A DNA stretch of 64,000 bases, taken from NCBI GenBank assembly GCA_963978895.1, contig OZ022245.1, forward strand, positions 19,977,702-20,041,701. Direction: 5' to 3'. Within the stretch, counting starts at the first letter, position 1, and each line of letters begins with the position of its first letter. Shown here piece after piece: positions 50,068-62,785 of the stretch. The translations under genes and the position numbers were made by a program. The notes below the pieces were generated by a model that was not told where the DNA came from, did no database searches, and saw only the letters and a program-made list of their open reading frames with translations. The stretch comes from Erpobdella octoculata. Lineage: Eukaryota; Annelida; Clitellata; Hirudinida; Erpobdellidae.

Positions 50068-50440
50068 CGGCGGGTTTTCCCAATATCAGCCATTGAAGGT
50101 TGGGTTTTTTTGTAGGCGGTTTTTTTCATTATCAGCCATTAGAGGTTGGGTTTTTTCGTAGGATGTTTTTCCAATATTGCCCAATAAAATTTTTTTTGTA
50201 GGAGTTTTTTTTCTATATTAGCCGTTACAGTTTTTTTTCGTAGGCTGTTTTTCCAATACGATTCAATAAATAATGTGTTTTTCTTAGGCTGTTATTTCCA
50301 AAATCATCCAATATAGGTTTTTTTCGTAGGCGGCTTTTTCACTATCACCCAATAAATATGGGTTTTTACGTAGGTTGTTTTTTCCAATATCACCCATTAA
50401 AGGTTTTTTTGTAGGCAGATTTTCTAATATCATCTAATCA
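50068..50440 (+). repeat. ~48-bp minisatellite
   Basis: About eight degenerate units of GGTTTTTTCGTAGGCGG ... CCAATATCACCCAATA. Confidence 0.8.
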
Positions 50441-50798
50441 AAGAGAAGACCATTCCAGAACGTGTTCAAGTGAAAAATCATCAGCTACTGGCTAAAATAG
50501 TCAAACGCTTCGCTTGCGAAGCGTGCTTATAGTTATTACTATAATAGCGCATCGGTGTTGTTTTTGAGCTTAGAGTGCGATTTACAATTAATATGTAAAA
50601 ACTTACCAGCACTTGACGAACGCTTCAATATCTTTTTCGAGTGAGATTACCATAATGTATATTATTTTTATTATGATAAAACTCACACGCTTCCGCGCGA
50701 AGCGTGCGTCAAGTGCTGGCTCCCTAACATAAAAGCGCAATGATGTATGTATTATGTATGTCACCCGATTAGCATCTGCAGGTCTGAAAAAACTCACT

Positions 50799-51055
50799 GT
50801 AAACGTAGAGGAATATGCTTTCTAGCGATTCGTAACGTTAAAGTCGAAGTTATTTATAACACAATATTTCTCGAATTTATTTTAACTTTATTATTCTTCC
50901 TTGAATATAATCCTTTACTTGACTCTAAACTGAATTATCTCACTTTGCAGAAGTTAACCCGGTTCTGACAAATCTTTTTATAATTCCAATTTCTCTACTC
51001 AACAACCTTACTTTTTCTACTGAGGACCACAAAAAGGAAAAAGACCAATACCAAT

Positions 51056-51089
<34 letters not shown>

Positions 51090-51428
51090 TATACATATAT
51101 ATATACATACATATATATATACATACATATACATACATCCATCCATGTATATATACACTCAAACACACATATACACATATATACACTAATGATACAAAAA
51201 TTATACGCACACACAATGTCACAGTAGCACAAATATACACATATACATACATATACATATATATATACATATATATACACACATATACACACATATACAC
51301 ACATATACACACAGATACATTCATACATAAATGACTATTGTTTCAACACAACCAAAATATGCACACATAATAAAATAAAATAAACAAATACTATGAAAAT
51401 AGGTAAGATGAATCATCTTCATCTTACA
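50799..51428 (-). repeat. 3' LTR (630 bp)
   Basis: Minus-strand 3' LTR; contains a long (TATACA)-rich stretch at 51056-51310. Confidence 0.9.
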
Positions 51429-51457
51429 TATCCCCCCTCTTCGAAAAAAGAAACGCG

Positions 51458-53257
51458 TCAGTGTTTCTTGATTACATCGTCACTCTCTTTACGACTAAGA
51501 AAGTCAGCACCGATGTTCTCCTTGCCTTTGAAATAGTTTACTTTCAACTTATTCTCAATCGCTATCTCTCTGCGTGCTGTGTCAACAGGGCGGGCATCTC
51601 CGAAGATTGCCGAATTCAACTTTCCATCTTTCCCCACCCCTCCATTTTGGCCTCTAGGCAGAAGATTGAGCCTTGGTCTTTCTTTTGGCGGATTCAAAGC
51701 TTGAACTTTTGCCTCAACTTTAATTCCTACCTTTGAAATGGCAGACGTGTTTCTTTCCTTGCTTTGATACAGCTCCGAGTTAGCCGACGATTTTCTAAAA
51801 TTTACCCGATCATTCCTCTGAGTGCTGTCGTAGTTGGAAGCGGATTTCTGTGGTTTCCGACCAAAGCGTTTTCCTGCCACCATTGCATCAAAACCCCTTA
51901 CCCCTTCAACATTTTCCAGCACGAGATCGCAAAGTAGGTTTTTCATGCACACCACCTCTCTAGTTCCTCTGAACCAGCCTGTTTTGATTTTTACCACTGC
52001 TGTTGGAGCTACCCGAACTGTGCCGTCGATCAAAACACAAGGTCTTGTTCTTCCGGTCATCTGACGCGGGTGCACTAATGATTCCTTTACCATTATGGCA
52101 GTACAGCCAGTGTCCCTCAAAACTTTTACCGGTTTTCTATTCACAAACCCTCTGGTTAAATTAAACTTTTCCCCTGAGTGCCAACAACCATCCGCAATGA
52201 CAGGCAAAACGCATCCACATTTCAATTCCACCTCATCCATTTTTCCTTCCATCACCATGGCAGCGCATGCATTCACAACGCCGGAATCCTTGCATGGTGC
52301 TGACGTAGTCGTCTCTTTCCGTGTTTGGCAAAATACAGGATTACTAGGGTTACTCTGCCGACACTCTCTTGCCATGTGCCCCGTTTGATGACAGTTGTAG
52401 CAGCGAGGTTCAACCATTTTGGCGTCACTGACCGACTGACCACGGTTCCAATCCATCCTGCTATTGCTGTCCAATTTTGCCAACCTCTTCTCTGGGTGGG
52501 CTTGGCTGTACTTGTTGACCCAAAGGCACAGTTCATTGACATCTCTGCTCTCTTTCTCCAACAAGTACTCGACCATTCCCGCCGGGCACTTTCCGAAAAA
52601 CTGCTCTTTCAGAAACAAAAACAACAGATTTTGTTTGCCCGCGAGATCTACCCAGCGCCTGAGGTGGCTATCTAGCCGCACTAGATAATGTTCCCAGGTC
52701 TCCTCCGGTTCAGGCTTTGACTCTCGAAACATTATGCGATAGTCTTCCGCTGACTTCCCAAAACGACGAAGGAGTGCCTCCTTTGCCGTTCTGTAGTCCT
52801 GCATCTGACTATCGCTAAGTTGGCCAAACACTTCCAAAGTCTTCGCACTAAGCAACGACCCTAGAAGCATTCCCCAATCCTTCTGAGGGTGACCATTGGC
52901 TTTTGCCAATGACTCAAATCTCAGCAAAAATGCGTCGATGTCATCACCTTCAAAAAACTTTGGATAAGGAATCTTAGTTACCTCTACCGTCGCTTTTGGC
53001 TCTTTTTTTGTTAAGGCTTCCAATTCCAGCTTCTTCAATTCTAATTCATGCTGGCGTTGTTCGCGCTCACGTAGAAGTTGAAGTTCTCGTTCTTGTTGAG
53101 CTATTTTATCTTCCCGCTCCTGCTGAGCCTTTTTTTCTTCCCGTTCCTCCATTCTCTTAACTCTTTCTTCATCCTTTAACTCTTTGACGTAATTCCTTAA
53201 ATCCACTCCGGAATAGCCGAGAGCCTGTCCCATCGCAATGAATTTCTCGTCAGACAT
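51458..53257 (-). CDS. Gag-protease polyprotein fused to a terminal RNase H scrap
   Basis: 599 residues from a true ATG. Residues ~25-85 are a charged E/R/Q-rich coiled coil; ~95-255 a capsid region (PKFFEGDDIDAFLLRFE, WGMLLGSLLSAKTLEVFG) like the SCAN-related gypsy Gag; 286-299 a CCHC knuckle CYNCHQTGHMAREC; and ~378-390 a protease-like VLRDTGCTAIMV with the D-T-G active site. The last ~40 residues (VNYFKGKENIGADFLSR) are the end of RNase H, so RT, most of RNase H and integrase were deleted and the ends joined in frame. The product could package RNA and process Gag but needs pol from a relative. The frame is fully open, consistent with recent activity. Confidence 0.88.
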   Translation of the reverse strand: MSDEKFIAMGQALGYSGVDLRNYVKELKDEERVKRMEEREEKKAQQEREDKIAQQERELQLLREREQRQHELELKKLELEALTKKEPKATVEVTKIPYPKFFEGDDIDAFLLRFESLAKANGHPQKDWGMLLGSLLSAKTLEVFGQLSDSQMQDYRTAKEALLRRFGKSAEDYRIMFRESKPEPEETWEHYLVRLDSHLRRWVDLAGKQNLLFLFLKEQFFGKCPAGMVEYLLEKESRDVNELCLWVNKYSQAHPEKRLAKLDSNSRMDWNRGQSVSDAKMVEPRCYNCHQTGHMARECRQSNPSNPVFCQTRKETTTSAPCKDSGVVNACAAMVMEGKMDEVELKCGCVLPVIADGCWHSGEKFNLTRGFVNRKPVKVLRDTGCTAIMVKESLVHPRQMTGRTRPCVLIDGTVRVAPTAVVKIKTGWFRGTREVVCMKNLLCDLVLENVEGVRGFDAMVAGKRFGRKPQKSASNYDSTQRNDRVNFRKSSANSELYQSKERNTSAISKVGIKVEAKVQALNPPKERPRLNLLPRGQNGGVGKDGKLNSAIFGDARPVDTARREIAIENKLKVNYFKGKENIGADFLSRKESDDVIKKH

Positions 53258-53354
53258 CTTTCACAAAAGAAAAAAAAATTCGGTCACTTGTGATCAAATA
53301 ACTTCAGAAAATATATTTACGGATGAAAATGCGTAAATACGTCGGGGTCACCAA

Positions 53355-53981
53355 TGTAAACGTAGAGGAATATGCTTTCTAGCGATTCGTAACGTTTAAG
53401 TCGAAGTTATTTATAACACAATATTTCTCGAATTTATTTTAACTTTATTATTCTTTCTTGAATATAATCCTTTTCTTGACTCTAAACTGAATTATCTCAC
53501 TTTGCCGAAGTTAACCCGGTTCTGACAAATCTTTTTATAATTCCAATTTCTCTACTCAACAACCTTACTTTTTCTACTGAGGACCACAAAAAGGAAAAAG
53601 ACCAATACCAATTATATATATATATATATACACACATATACATATACCTATATATATACATACATATATATATACATACATATACATACATCCATCCATG
53701 TATATATACACTCAAACACACATATACACATATATACACTAATGATACAAAAATTATACGCACACACAATGTCACAGTAGCACAAATATACACATATACA
53801 TACATATACATATATATATACATATATATACACACATATACACACATATACACACATATACACACAGATACATTCATACATAAATGACTATTGTTTCAAC
53901 ACAACCAAAATATGCACACATAATAAAATAAAATAAACAAATACTATGAAAATAGGTAAGATGAATCATCTTCATCTTACA
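53355..53981 (-). repeat. 5' LTR (627 bp)
   Basis: Near-identical partner of 50799-51428; differences include a shorter TA run and five or so single-base changes. Confidence 0.9.
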
Positions 53982-53989
53982 CTCACGCT

Positions 53990-54420
53990 GATAGATTATG
54001 AGACGCTGAACACGGTTTGTTAGGGCACTTTTTTGTTAAAATGTTTAAATAAAAAGTTAGAGTGCTTAGAGTGCGTTTTGATTGCGACTAATATGTAAAA
54101 ACTCACACGCGTCAAGTGCTGGTTCCCTACTATAAAAGCGCAATGATGTAATATGTATGTATTATGTATGTATGTCACCCGATTAGTATCTACAGGTCTG
54201 AAAAAACTCACGTTGATAGATTATGAGACGCTGAACACGGTTTGTTAGGGCATTTTTTGTTAAAATGTTTAAATAAAAAGTTATTAGCCGCGAAAGTTTA
54301 ACGCTATGCGGATACATATAATGCATCGTACGTCATCGCTGAATATAAACAAGTTGAAAATAAATAAATCACCGAAGTAGTAGTCGGCGGGTTTTCCCCA
54401 ATTTTAAAAAAGTTATAAAT
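53990..54420 (+). repeat. Tandem target units around the LTR element
   Basis: The LTR element split a unit reading TCTGAAAAAACTCAC / GCTGATAGATTATGAGACGC. Further copies begin near 54194 and 54936, and AAAAGCGCAATGATGTA-type sequence recurs at 50736 and 54136. Confidence 0.7.
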
Positions 54421-54930
54421 TATTATTAACGACAATTTACTATTTTGCAATCATTATTCCTCTTATTTTAATTATTATTATTAACGAAGATTAACTATTT
54501 TGCTAATATTATTCTGATTATTGGAAAGTTCGACGCTTTGCGGATACATTTAATGAAATTATTATTAACGACATTTTACTATTTTGCAATTAGTACTCCT
54601 CCTATTTTAATTATTAATAATATTATTAATAACGAAAATTAACTAATTTGCTAATATTATTCCTATTAATGGAAAGTTCGACGCTTTGTGGATATATTTA
54701 AGAAAATTATTATTAACGACATTTTCCTATTTTTTAATTATTATTCCTCTTATTTTAATTATTAATAATATTATTATTTACGAATATTAACTAATTTGCT
54801 AATAATATTCCTGTTATTGGAAAGTTCGACGCTTTGTAGATATATTTAATGAAATTATTATTAACGACATTATTTATTTTAATATTATTTACGAATATTA
54901 ACTAATTTGCTAATAATATTCCTGTTATTG
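54420..54930 (+). repeat. ~150-bp AT-rich satellite, right block
   Basis: About four units sharing GGAAAGTTCGACGCTTTG, GAAATTATTATTAACGACA and AACTAATTTGCTAATA; same family as 49850-50030. Confidence 0.8.
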
Positions 54931-55283
54931 GATCTGCAGGTCTGAAAAAACTCACGTTGATAGATTATGAGACGCTGAACACGGTTTGTTATGGCACTTT
55001 TTTGATAAAATGTTTAAATAAAAAGTTATTAGCATACATAGAAAATTGTGTATGTTGATGATTTGTAGTTTTCTTGTATAATTGAACTCAATACAAGTAG
55101 AAAAAAATGTGGTTCATTTCTCTTTTAAATTAAAATAAACCTTTGCTATTTTATGGCATATTTGACTTACGTTAAGTTTACGAATCAATTCTTTAAATTA
55201 AAATAATTTACTCATTTCAAGAACTTTATTTAAAAAGTAATAATTTAAAATCACCAAGCAATACCATCTATCGTCTTATTATA

Positions 55284-55325
55284 TACTAGCATTCCCGTCG
55301 CGGTTTCGCTCGCTTGAAAAAGAGA
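55284..55325 (-). mobile_element. Helitron-like 3' terminus
   Basis: TACTAGCATTCCCGTCGCGG and TTTCGCTCGC resemble, in reverse, the ...GCTAGTA Helentron ends seen elsewhere here. Confidence 0.4.
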
Positions 55326-55344
55326 ATAAACATCAACAGTAGCG

Positions 55345-55596
55345 TAGGTACTGCACGGGACGATTTTTTACGGCCCGACTGGGTCCGGTCCGACGACAAC
55401 TTGGCCCGGCCCGCTTCATAAACCAAAATTTTAGGCCGGCCCGGCTCATCTAATTTGGGCCTGGCCCATTTTTAAAGGCCTAAAATTTTTATAAACTTGG
55501 CGAAAAATTGCGGGCCGTTCCACCTTGACTTCAGGTTTGGCCATCTGCTCTGAAAACCTTAAAATCACGGCCTGGCCCGGTCCGTGCAGCACTCTA
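55345..55596. mobile_element. CGGCCCG-rich hAT-like MITE, copy 2
   Basis: Inverted ends TAGGTACTGCACGGGAC and GGTCCGTGCAGCACTCTA (about 15 of 17 match). The interior is like 45763-46090 (AACTTGGCCCGGCCCG, CCTTGACTTCAGG). Confidence 0.7.
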
Positions 55597-55651
55597 ATCC
55601 ATGGTGCCCTACACGAATTTTTTAGACCCGGTCCGGCTTATTTCATCGACA

Positions 55652-55687
<36 letters not shown>

Positions 55688-55789
55688 CAGTTTATAGTCC
55701 TTTACACCAGAACAAGAAATTTCAGTCCTGGCTTGTTATGTAAGCACGAACTGCCCCGTTTCATAAACAAAAAAGTCCAGGCCTGACTC
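55597..55789. other. Second degenerate CGGCCCG-type copy and poly(T)
   Basis: GTGCCCTACACGAATTTTTT and ACCCGGTCCGG suggest another decayed copy, followed by a ~23-base T run at 55659. Confidence 0.45.
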
Positions 55790-56551
55790 AACCAATTTTA
55801 AGGGTACAAAACCTCAAAGCTTGGAGGCTAATTTTTTGAAACAAATAATGAAGCACATATCTTATAATTTAAAAAAAACCTTATTATTGAACTTTAATGT
55901 TTTTACATTTTCAGTTATTGAGTTTTCAAGCAAATATAATCCTTTTTTCCGCCTTACATTTGTAGTCGTGGAAGCCAGAACATAAAAAAATGGGAAAACA
56001 TTTGTAATTTTATCTTTTAAGTAGTATCTAGCTACTAATTTGTATATCTGTAGTATTTTTAGTTTCAGAGTCGGAGTTTTTCTACAAAAAATAAAACCTT
56101 ATCCCCCCCCCATTTGAAGTCCAGGAAACCAAATTTTCAAAAATTAATAAAACATGAATTTTGTTATTTTGTAAAAAAAATCTCTGTACTAAATTGCAAA
56201 ACTTTAACATTTTTAGTTTTTGAGATATGCTTTATTTTAGAAAACATTTGTTTTAAAACATTAACATTTTTAGATTTTCTTTTTTCCACCTCACATTTGA
56301 GGTCCTGGAAACCAAATATTTAAAAATGGTAAAACACGTGTATCTTTATTTTCCGAGTGAATACTACTAAATAGTAATTTTTCATCAGTAGCACTTACAG
56401 TTTTTAAGTAGCAGTTATTTAAAAAACAAATAACTTTATTTTTCATCTCACATTTGAGGTCCCGGAAACCTAATTTTCAAAAATGGTAAAACACACTTAT
56501 TTTTATTTTTCAAGGAAAAACTAAATACTAATTTTTTTACATCTGTAGCAT
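55790..56551 (+). repeat. ~156-bp satellite, block 2
   Basis: Four to five units with CACATTTGAGGTCCTGGAAA and AAACACGTGTATC; the last unit runs directly into the CTA array at ACATCTGTAGCATT. Confidence 0.85.
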
Positions 56552-58400
<1,849 letters not shown>

Positions 58401-58603
58401 GTTCAATCATTTATTTTCTCAGATTTCAAAAATCCAATAATTTACAGCCAGGACAAAATAAACATAAGAATAAAATGTCCTATAAACTTGACAAAAATAT
58501 TTCACGTCCCCACGTGGGCCTGAGATTTCCCCGAGACGATTATAAATCTAAACCATGACATTTCTACACTCCGTAAAACATACAATTTCATGCAAAAAAT
58601 AAT

Positions 58604-61096
58604 TCAACGTTTTCCAACATTCTTCAATTTGTTGCGTCGCCGACCTACTCTCCATGTACAACATTTAAAGAATTTCCAAATATTGTAAGTATTTAATAAC
58701 ACTGAAAGTATATAGTAAGTCAACAATTTTTTCCCGACACCAAAGCTAGTCCAAAACTTGTAGGACTTCTCTGACATCACCCCCCTCCAATTGCACACAA
58801 AAGCTGTAATGACAGGCTTTAAGTTGAGAGCCTGACCTGGGTTGTTTTCTTTCATCCATGCGTGGACGTCCCTGATATCGTACTTTCTGATTTTCCTGTC
58901 ATGTTCCTCATTCAGGTTTGCAAGATCAGAAACAACAGAAACGTCGCATACAAAATATTGGTCATCCTTCCATGCACAAAGGTCCGGAATTCTCAAACCC
59001 ATTTCGGTTTTAATTCGCGGTTCTACTTTTGTGATGAATCCCTTTGATTGGAATTTTTCTTCCAGTTTACGAACGATGATGTCGTGACGTTCTCGCCTAG
59101 GTCCATCACTCTTGGGACAGATTTGAATCATGTGTCCTAATGATTCAGGTATTCTGCATCCAGCGTCGCATGACGTATCGGCCAATGGTCGTCCCCGCGA
59201 CGCCCTAAGCTTGTTGTAGAGAACGGCTGCACGAACTTTAATGCACTTGATGAATACATCTGATGGCACTCTGTTCACTCCGTCTACGATCCAGTCACTC
59301 AATCCTATTCCTGATGAAAAAGACTTCAAACCATAACCATCTACAGATTTATAAAGATTTTCAGTTGTTTTTAGTTGTAGTGATTTTTGAGCACCTTCGA
59401 TTCCACTCCCAAGTCTTCCGAATTTCCTAATTTCTGACAACACAGATAGACTTTCCTGCAGAACATTCATCAAAAACACATCGTTGCCATATTTAGCCTG
59501 AGTTAATAAGCTATTGAGTCTTTTTCGTCTCAGAATAGGAGCCCATTGCCTCAGCTGCAAAATTCCCAGCCCTCCGCTTCTAAGAGGAGCATGGAAGAAT
59601 GGCACAGGCGTATCCTTTGGCAACCTAAGCCAGCGCCTCACGGCAGCTCTAATTTGTAAGTCGGCGGCAGTTAGTGAAGACATCGTTATAAAATCGAATG
59701 TCAGATGGTGGACCAAACTTGGCAAGACATGCGTTCTGAGAATATACATTCTTTGAAATGGTTTCAGTGGTGCTCTTGATATTGCGTGTAAAGAACTTTG
59801 AATAAAACTGGCAATTGAAGTAACTATCTTTTTTGGTCCAACTTCAGTACCAAGATACTTGTACGTTTCTTCAATATTCAAAGTTCTTATATTGGAATTT
59901 TGCACTTTTAGATATGAGTGGGGGTTTACAATCCATAGTTTTTTCTTGCTTGTGACTTCAGTTCTTAACGACGCGCATTTGCTGGGATTCATGTGCAAGC
60001 CAACATTTGCTAGAGCACTTTCAACTTGTTCCACCAGCATTTGCATTCCTACGTCAGTTGACGACATGAGAACTAAATCGTCAGCAAAAGCTATGTAATT
60101 ACATTTGACAGAATCCTCGTTTCCAGAAACTCCGATTGACTGATCAACTTCATTCATTATCATATCAATCACTGCATTGAACAAGAGCGGTGACATGGGA
60201 TCACCCTGTTTCACACCTCTGTTTACTGGGATTTTATGACTATTTTCTTTTCCCAGTTTCATGTGAACATAGCAACCGTTATACAAATCAGTCAAATATT
60301 TGAGAAGCAACGGAGGTGTTCCGAGACGAGTCGCCGCTCTAATAATTGATCCTTGTGAAACTGTGTCGAAAGCTTTACTGACATCAACAAACGTCAAATT
60401 CAATTTCCGTAACTGCTCTCGTTTTTTACGAATCAACGATTTAACCAACCAAATATTGTCTGCAAGACCATCTCCTGAACGGAATGCTTTCTGTCGTGGT
60501 GACAAGGGCCAGTACTGCTCCATGCGCCTGCAGAGGACGCGATGAAATAGTCGACTGATGATCGAGCTGACTGTAATTGGTCTGAACTCAGATGGATTTT
60601 CTGTTCCTTTCTTCTTTGGAATGCAGGTTACAATGCCAATTTTTAATGCCGAGGGAGGCATTCCTGTCAAAAGCCACAGTGACATGTGTGCCGCCAACTC
60701 CTCAATTGCAACTTTGCAGAGATGGCTTTCCTTCACGCCGTCAATTCCAGGAGCTGAATCTTTAAGCTTCTTTATAGCTGTTATTAGCTCTCCACTGGTG
60801 ACCGGCGATTCCATTTCATATTTCACTGCTGAAGTAACGATAACTGGTCTCACTTCCACTTTAGAGTCCTGAATAAAAACTCTTTCCCAGTACTCAAGCA
60901 GCTGATCGTGAGGAACCGGCCTGACCTCTTGTTCATAATCACCATTCAGAACCGAGCGAGCACCGAGAGCTAAATTTTTTTTAAACAGCTGTTGCACTCT
61001 TGAATAGCACTCGCGTCTTTCTTTCTGTTTTTTTAGCTCTTTTTGATGAACCGTTTTCCGTTTTGACAAACTTCCTGGTGTGATTTTCAGATGCAC
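58604..61096 (-). CDS. R2-like reverse transcriptase with restriction-like endonuclease
   Basis: Target-primed reverse transcription enzyme, numbered here from a GTG at 61096 just after a stop. Residues 107-120 are KLKDSAPGIDG and 153-183 IGIVTCIPKKK..FRPITVSS. RT palm A is FVDVSKAFD (236-244), then VKQGDPMSPLLF (295-306), catalytic FADD (337-340), GLHMNPSKC and YKYLG. A thumb with PFFHAPLRSGGLGI follows. The Cys-His knuckle is C643, C647, H655, C660. The PD-(D/E)xK-like nuclease has RIPDLCAW (PD at 704-705) and FVCDVSVV (DV at 718-719). All key residues are intact, so it may be recent. The true start is probably not this GTG: the upstream domain frame overlaps by ~115 bp in another frame. 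Clade within R2-like LINEs is uncertain. Confidence 0.88.
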   Translation of the reverse strand: MHLKITPGSLSKRKTVHQKELKKQKERRECYSRVQQLFKKNLALGARSVLNGDYEQEVRPVPHDQLLEYWERVFIQDSKVEVRPVIVTSAVKYEMESPVTSGELITAIKKLKDSAPGIDGVKESHLCKVAIEELAAHMSLWLLTGMPPSALKIGIVTCIPKKKGTENPSEFRPITVSSIISRLFHRVLCRRMEQYWPLSPRQKAFRSGDGLADNIWLVKSLIRKKREQLRKLNLTFVDVSKAFDTVSQGSIIRAATRLGTPPLLLKYLTDLYNGCYVHMKLGKENSHKIPVNRGVKQGDPMSPLLFNAVIDMIMNEVDQSIGVSGNEDSVKCNYIAFADDLVLMSSTDVGMQMLVEQVESALANVGLHMNPSKCASLRTEVTSKKKLWIVNPHSYLKVQNSNIRTLNIEETYKYLGTEVGPKKIVTSIASFIQSSLHAISRAPLKPFQRMYILRTHVLPSLVHHLTFDFITMSSLTAADLQIRAAVRRWLRLPKDTPVPFFHAPLRSGGLGILQLRQWAPILRRKRLNSLLTQAKYGNDVFLMNVLQESLSVLSEIRKFGRLGSGIEGAQKSLQLKTTENLYKSVDGYGLKSFSSGIGLSDWIVDGVNRVPSDVFIKCIKVRAAVLYNKLRASRGRPLADTSCDAGCRIPESLGHMIQICPKSDGPRRERHDIIVRKLEEKFQSKGFITKVEPRIKTEMGLRIPDLCAWKDDQYFVCDVSVVSDLANLNEEHDRKIRKYDIRDVHAWMKENNPGQALNLKPVITAFVCNWRGVMSEKSYKFWTSFGVGKKLLTYYILSVLLNTYNIWKFFKCCTWRVGRRRNKLKNVGKR

Positions 61097-61930
61097 TCAA
61101 AACTGGATTTTTTTTTGTAGTAATTTTTTTGTCGTTTCGGACTTTTGCCATTTTGAGTCTGTCAGCCTCGATGAGAGGAGATATTTTATCTGAAAACCAA
61201 TCATTGAATTCTTTCTCGAGGAGATTTCGTTTTGTTTCCGCGTCTGTCCTGGCATTCAAAAGGCTGGAGAATTCGTCTTCCGTCAATTTGAAGAGTCGAT
61301 ACCTTTCTATAACAAACTGTTTCAAATTCAAAGAACTCTCTCTGTCGTTGCTAGTTGTATCGTGAGGAAAAGAATTATTTAAAAAATGGTTATTTATATC
61401 AGGACCTCTGGCTGCTGGGATTTCTGAGATTAGAAGGGATTGCAAAAATATTCGATATTGTGAAGTATTTCTTATTCTTTTGATGGCGTCAGTGGTCAGA
61501 GCAGGAAAATGATCGTGCAAAACAAGATTAATTCGTTTCTTTTCTTTTACGGTTAATTGAAGTTCTGCCTCAGCCAACTTTTTCCAATCAGATTTTATGT
61601 CTGGAATAATTTTGTCTTGAACTGTGTCGGTGTCGTTGTCCCTGTTTGAACGGTTGCCAGAAATATCCTGCGATCTGTCATCATATTGCTGCAAAAACGT
61701 CTTGTACTCTGGAAGTCTTCTATGACATTTAATTGCTTCTAACGTTCGATGATTAAATCTTTTCTGTAGTTCAATATTTATTCGTTTCACACCAACCCCA
61801 GCTAATTCCATTTCTAATTTTGCCAACATCTTAGATTCTTCCTCGAGCCATCTTGACTTTGAATATGATTTACCAGCTCTTTTGGCATGATATTCTCTTG
61901 GGTGTTTTTTTGACCTCGTGTAGTTTTGAC
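60981..61930 (-). CDS. N-terminal DNA-binding region of the R2-like element (two SANT/Myb-like repeats)
   Basis: About 315 residues in frame from the array border. Repeat 1: RWLEEESKMLAKLEMEL...RINIELQKRF..RTLEAIKCHRR..YK. Repeat 2: DWKKLAEAELQL...RINLVLHDHF..LTTDAIKRIRN..Y. Both show the W..E...LA..E.......IN..L.....T..AIK..R...Y pattern common before R2/Utopia-type RTs. Then come an acidic/helical segment (FKLTEDEFSSLLNARTDAE, WFSDKISPLIEADR) and a Lys-rich tail. The frame stays open upstream into the GTA array (poly-Val) to a Met at about 62838. No CCHH fingers and no ATG precede the first repeat, so the 5' end may be truncated. It ends at 60981, overlapping the RT frame. Confidence 0.75.
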
Positions 61931-62749
<819 letters not shown>

Positions 62750-62785
62750 TACCTTCTACTCCTCCTTCTGCCAAATTAAACATAG

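Larger units (their letters stand above)
50799..53981 (-). mobile_element. Complete non-autonomous LTR retrotransposon, 3.2 kb
   Basis: LTRs 50799-51428 and 53355-53981 are about 99 percent alike (a handful of substitutions and a TA-tract length change). On minus they begin TGTAAGATG and end CGTTTACA. CTCAC flanks both sides (50794-50798, 53982-53986), a 5-bp target duplication. One base inside the 5' LTR is TGGTGACCCCGACGT (53339-53353), a 15-base match to the 3' end of animal tRNA-Trp (primer site). A purine tract AAGAGGGGGGATA (51429-51441) precedes the 3' LTR. The interior has one ORF (gag-protease) and no RT or integrase. Confidence 0.92.
58401..61930 (-). mobile_element. R2-like non-LTR retrotransposon inserted in a (TAC)n array
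   Basis: The element (3.5 kb, sense strand minus) abuts trinucleotide array at both ends. The 3' UTR is about 200 bp and ends GAAAATAAATGATTGAAC directly before AGTAGT repeats; the 5' end starts GGTCAAAACTACACG directly after GTAGTA repeats. It has no poly(A) tail. Contents, 5' to 3': two Myb/SANT-like repeats, RT, CCHC, restriction-like endonuclease, the domain order of R2/R4/NeSL/Utopia-type elements. The surrounding array is probably the target rather than chance. Confidence 0.85.

Noticed and set aside
51458..53257. Endogenous retrovirus
   Set aside because: No envelope gene; Gag/protease and primer site fit a gypsy-type retrotransposon derivative.
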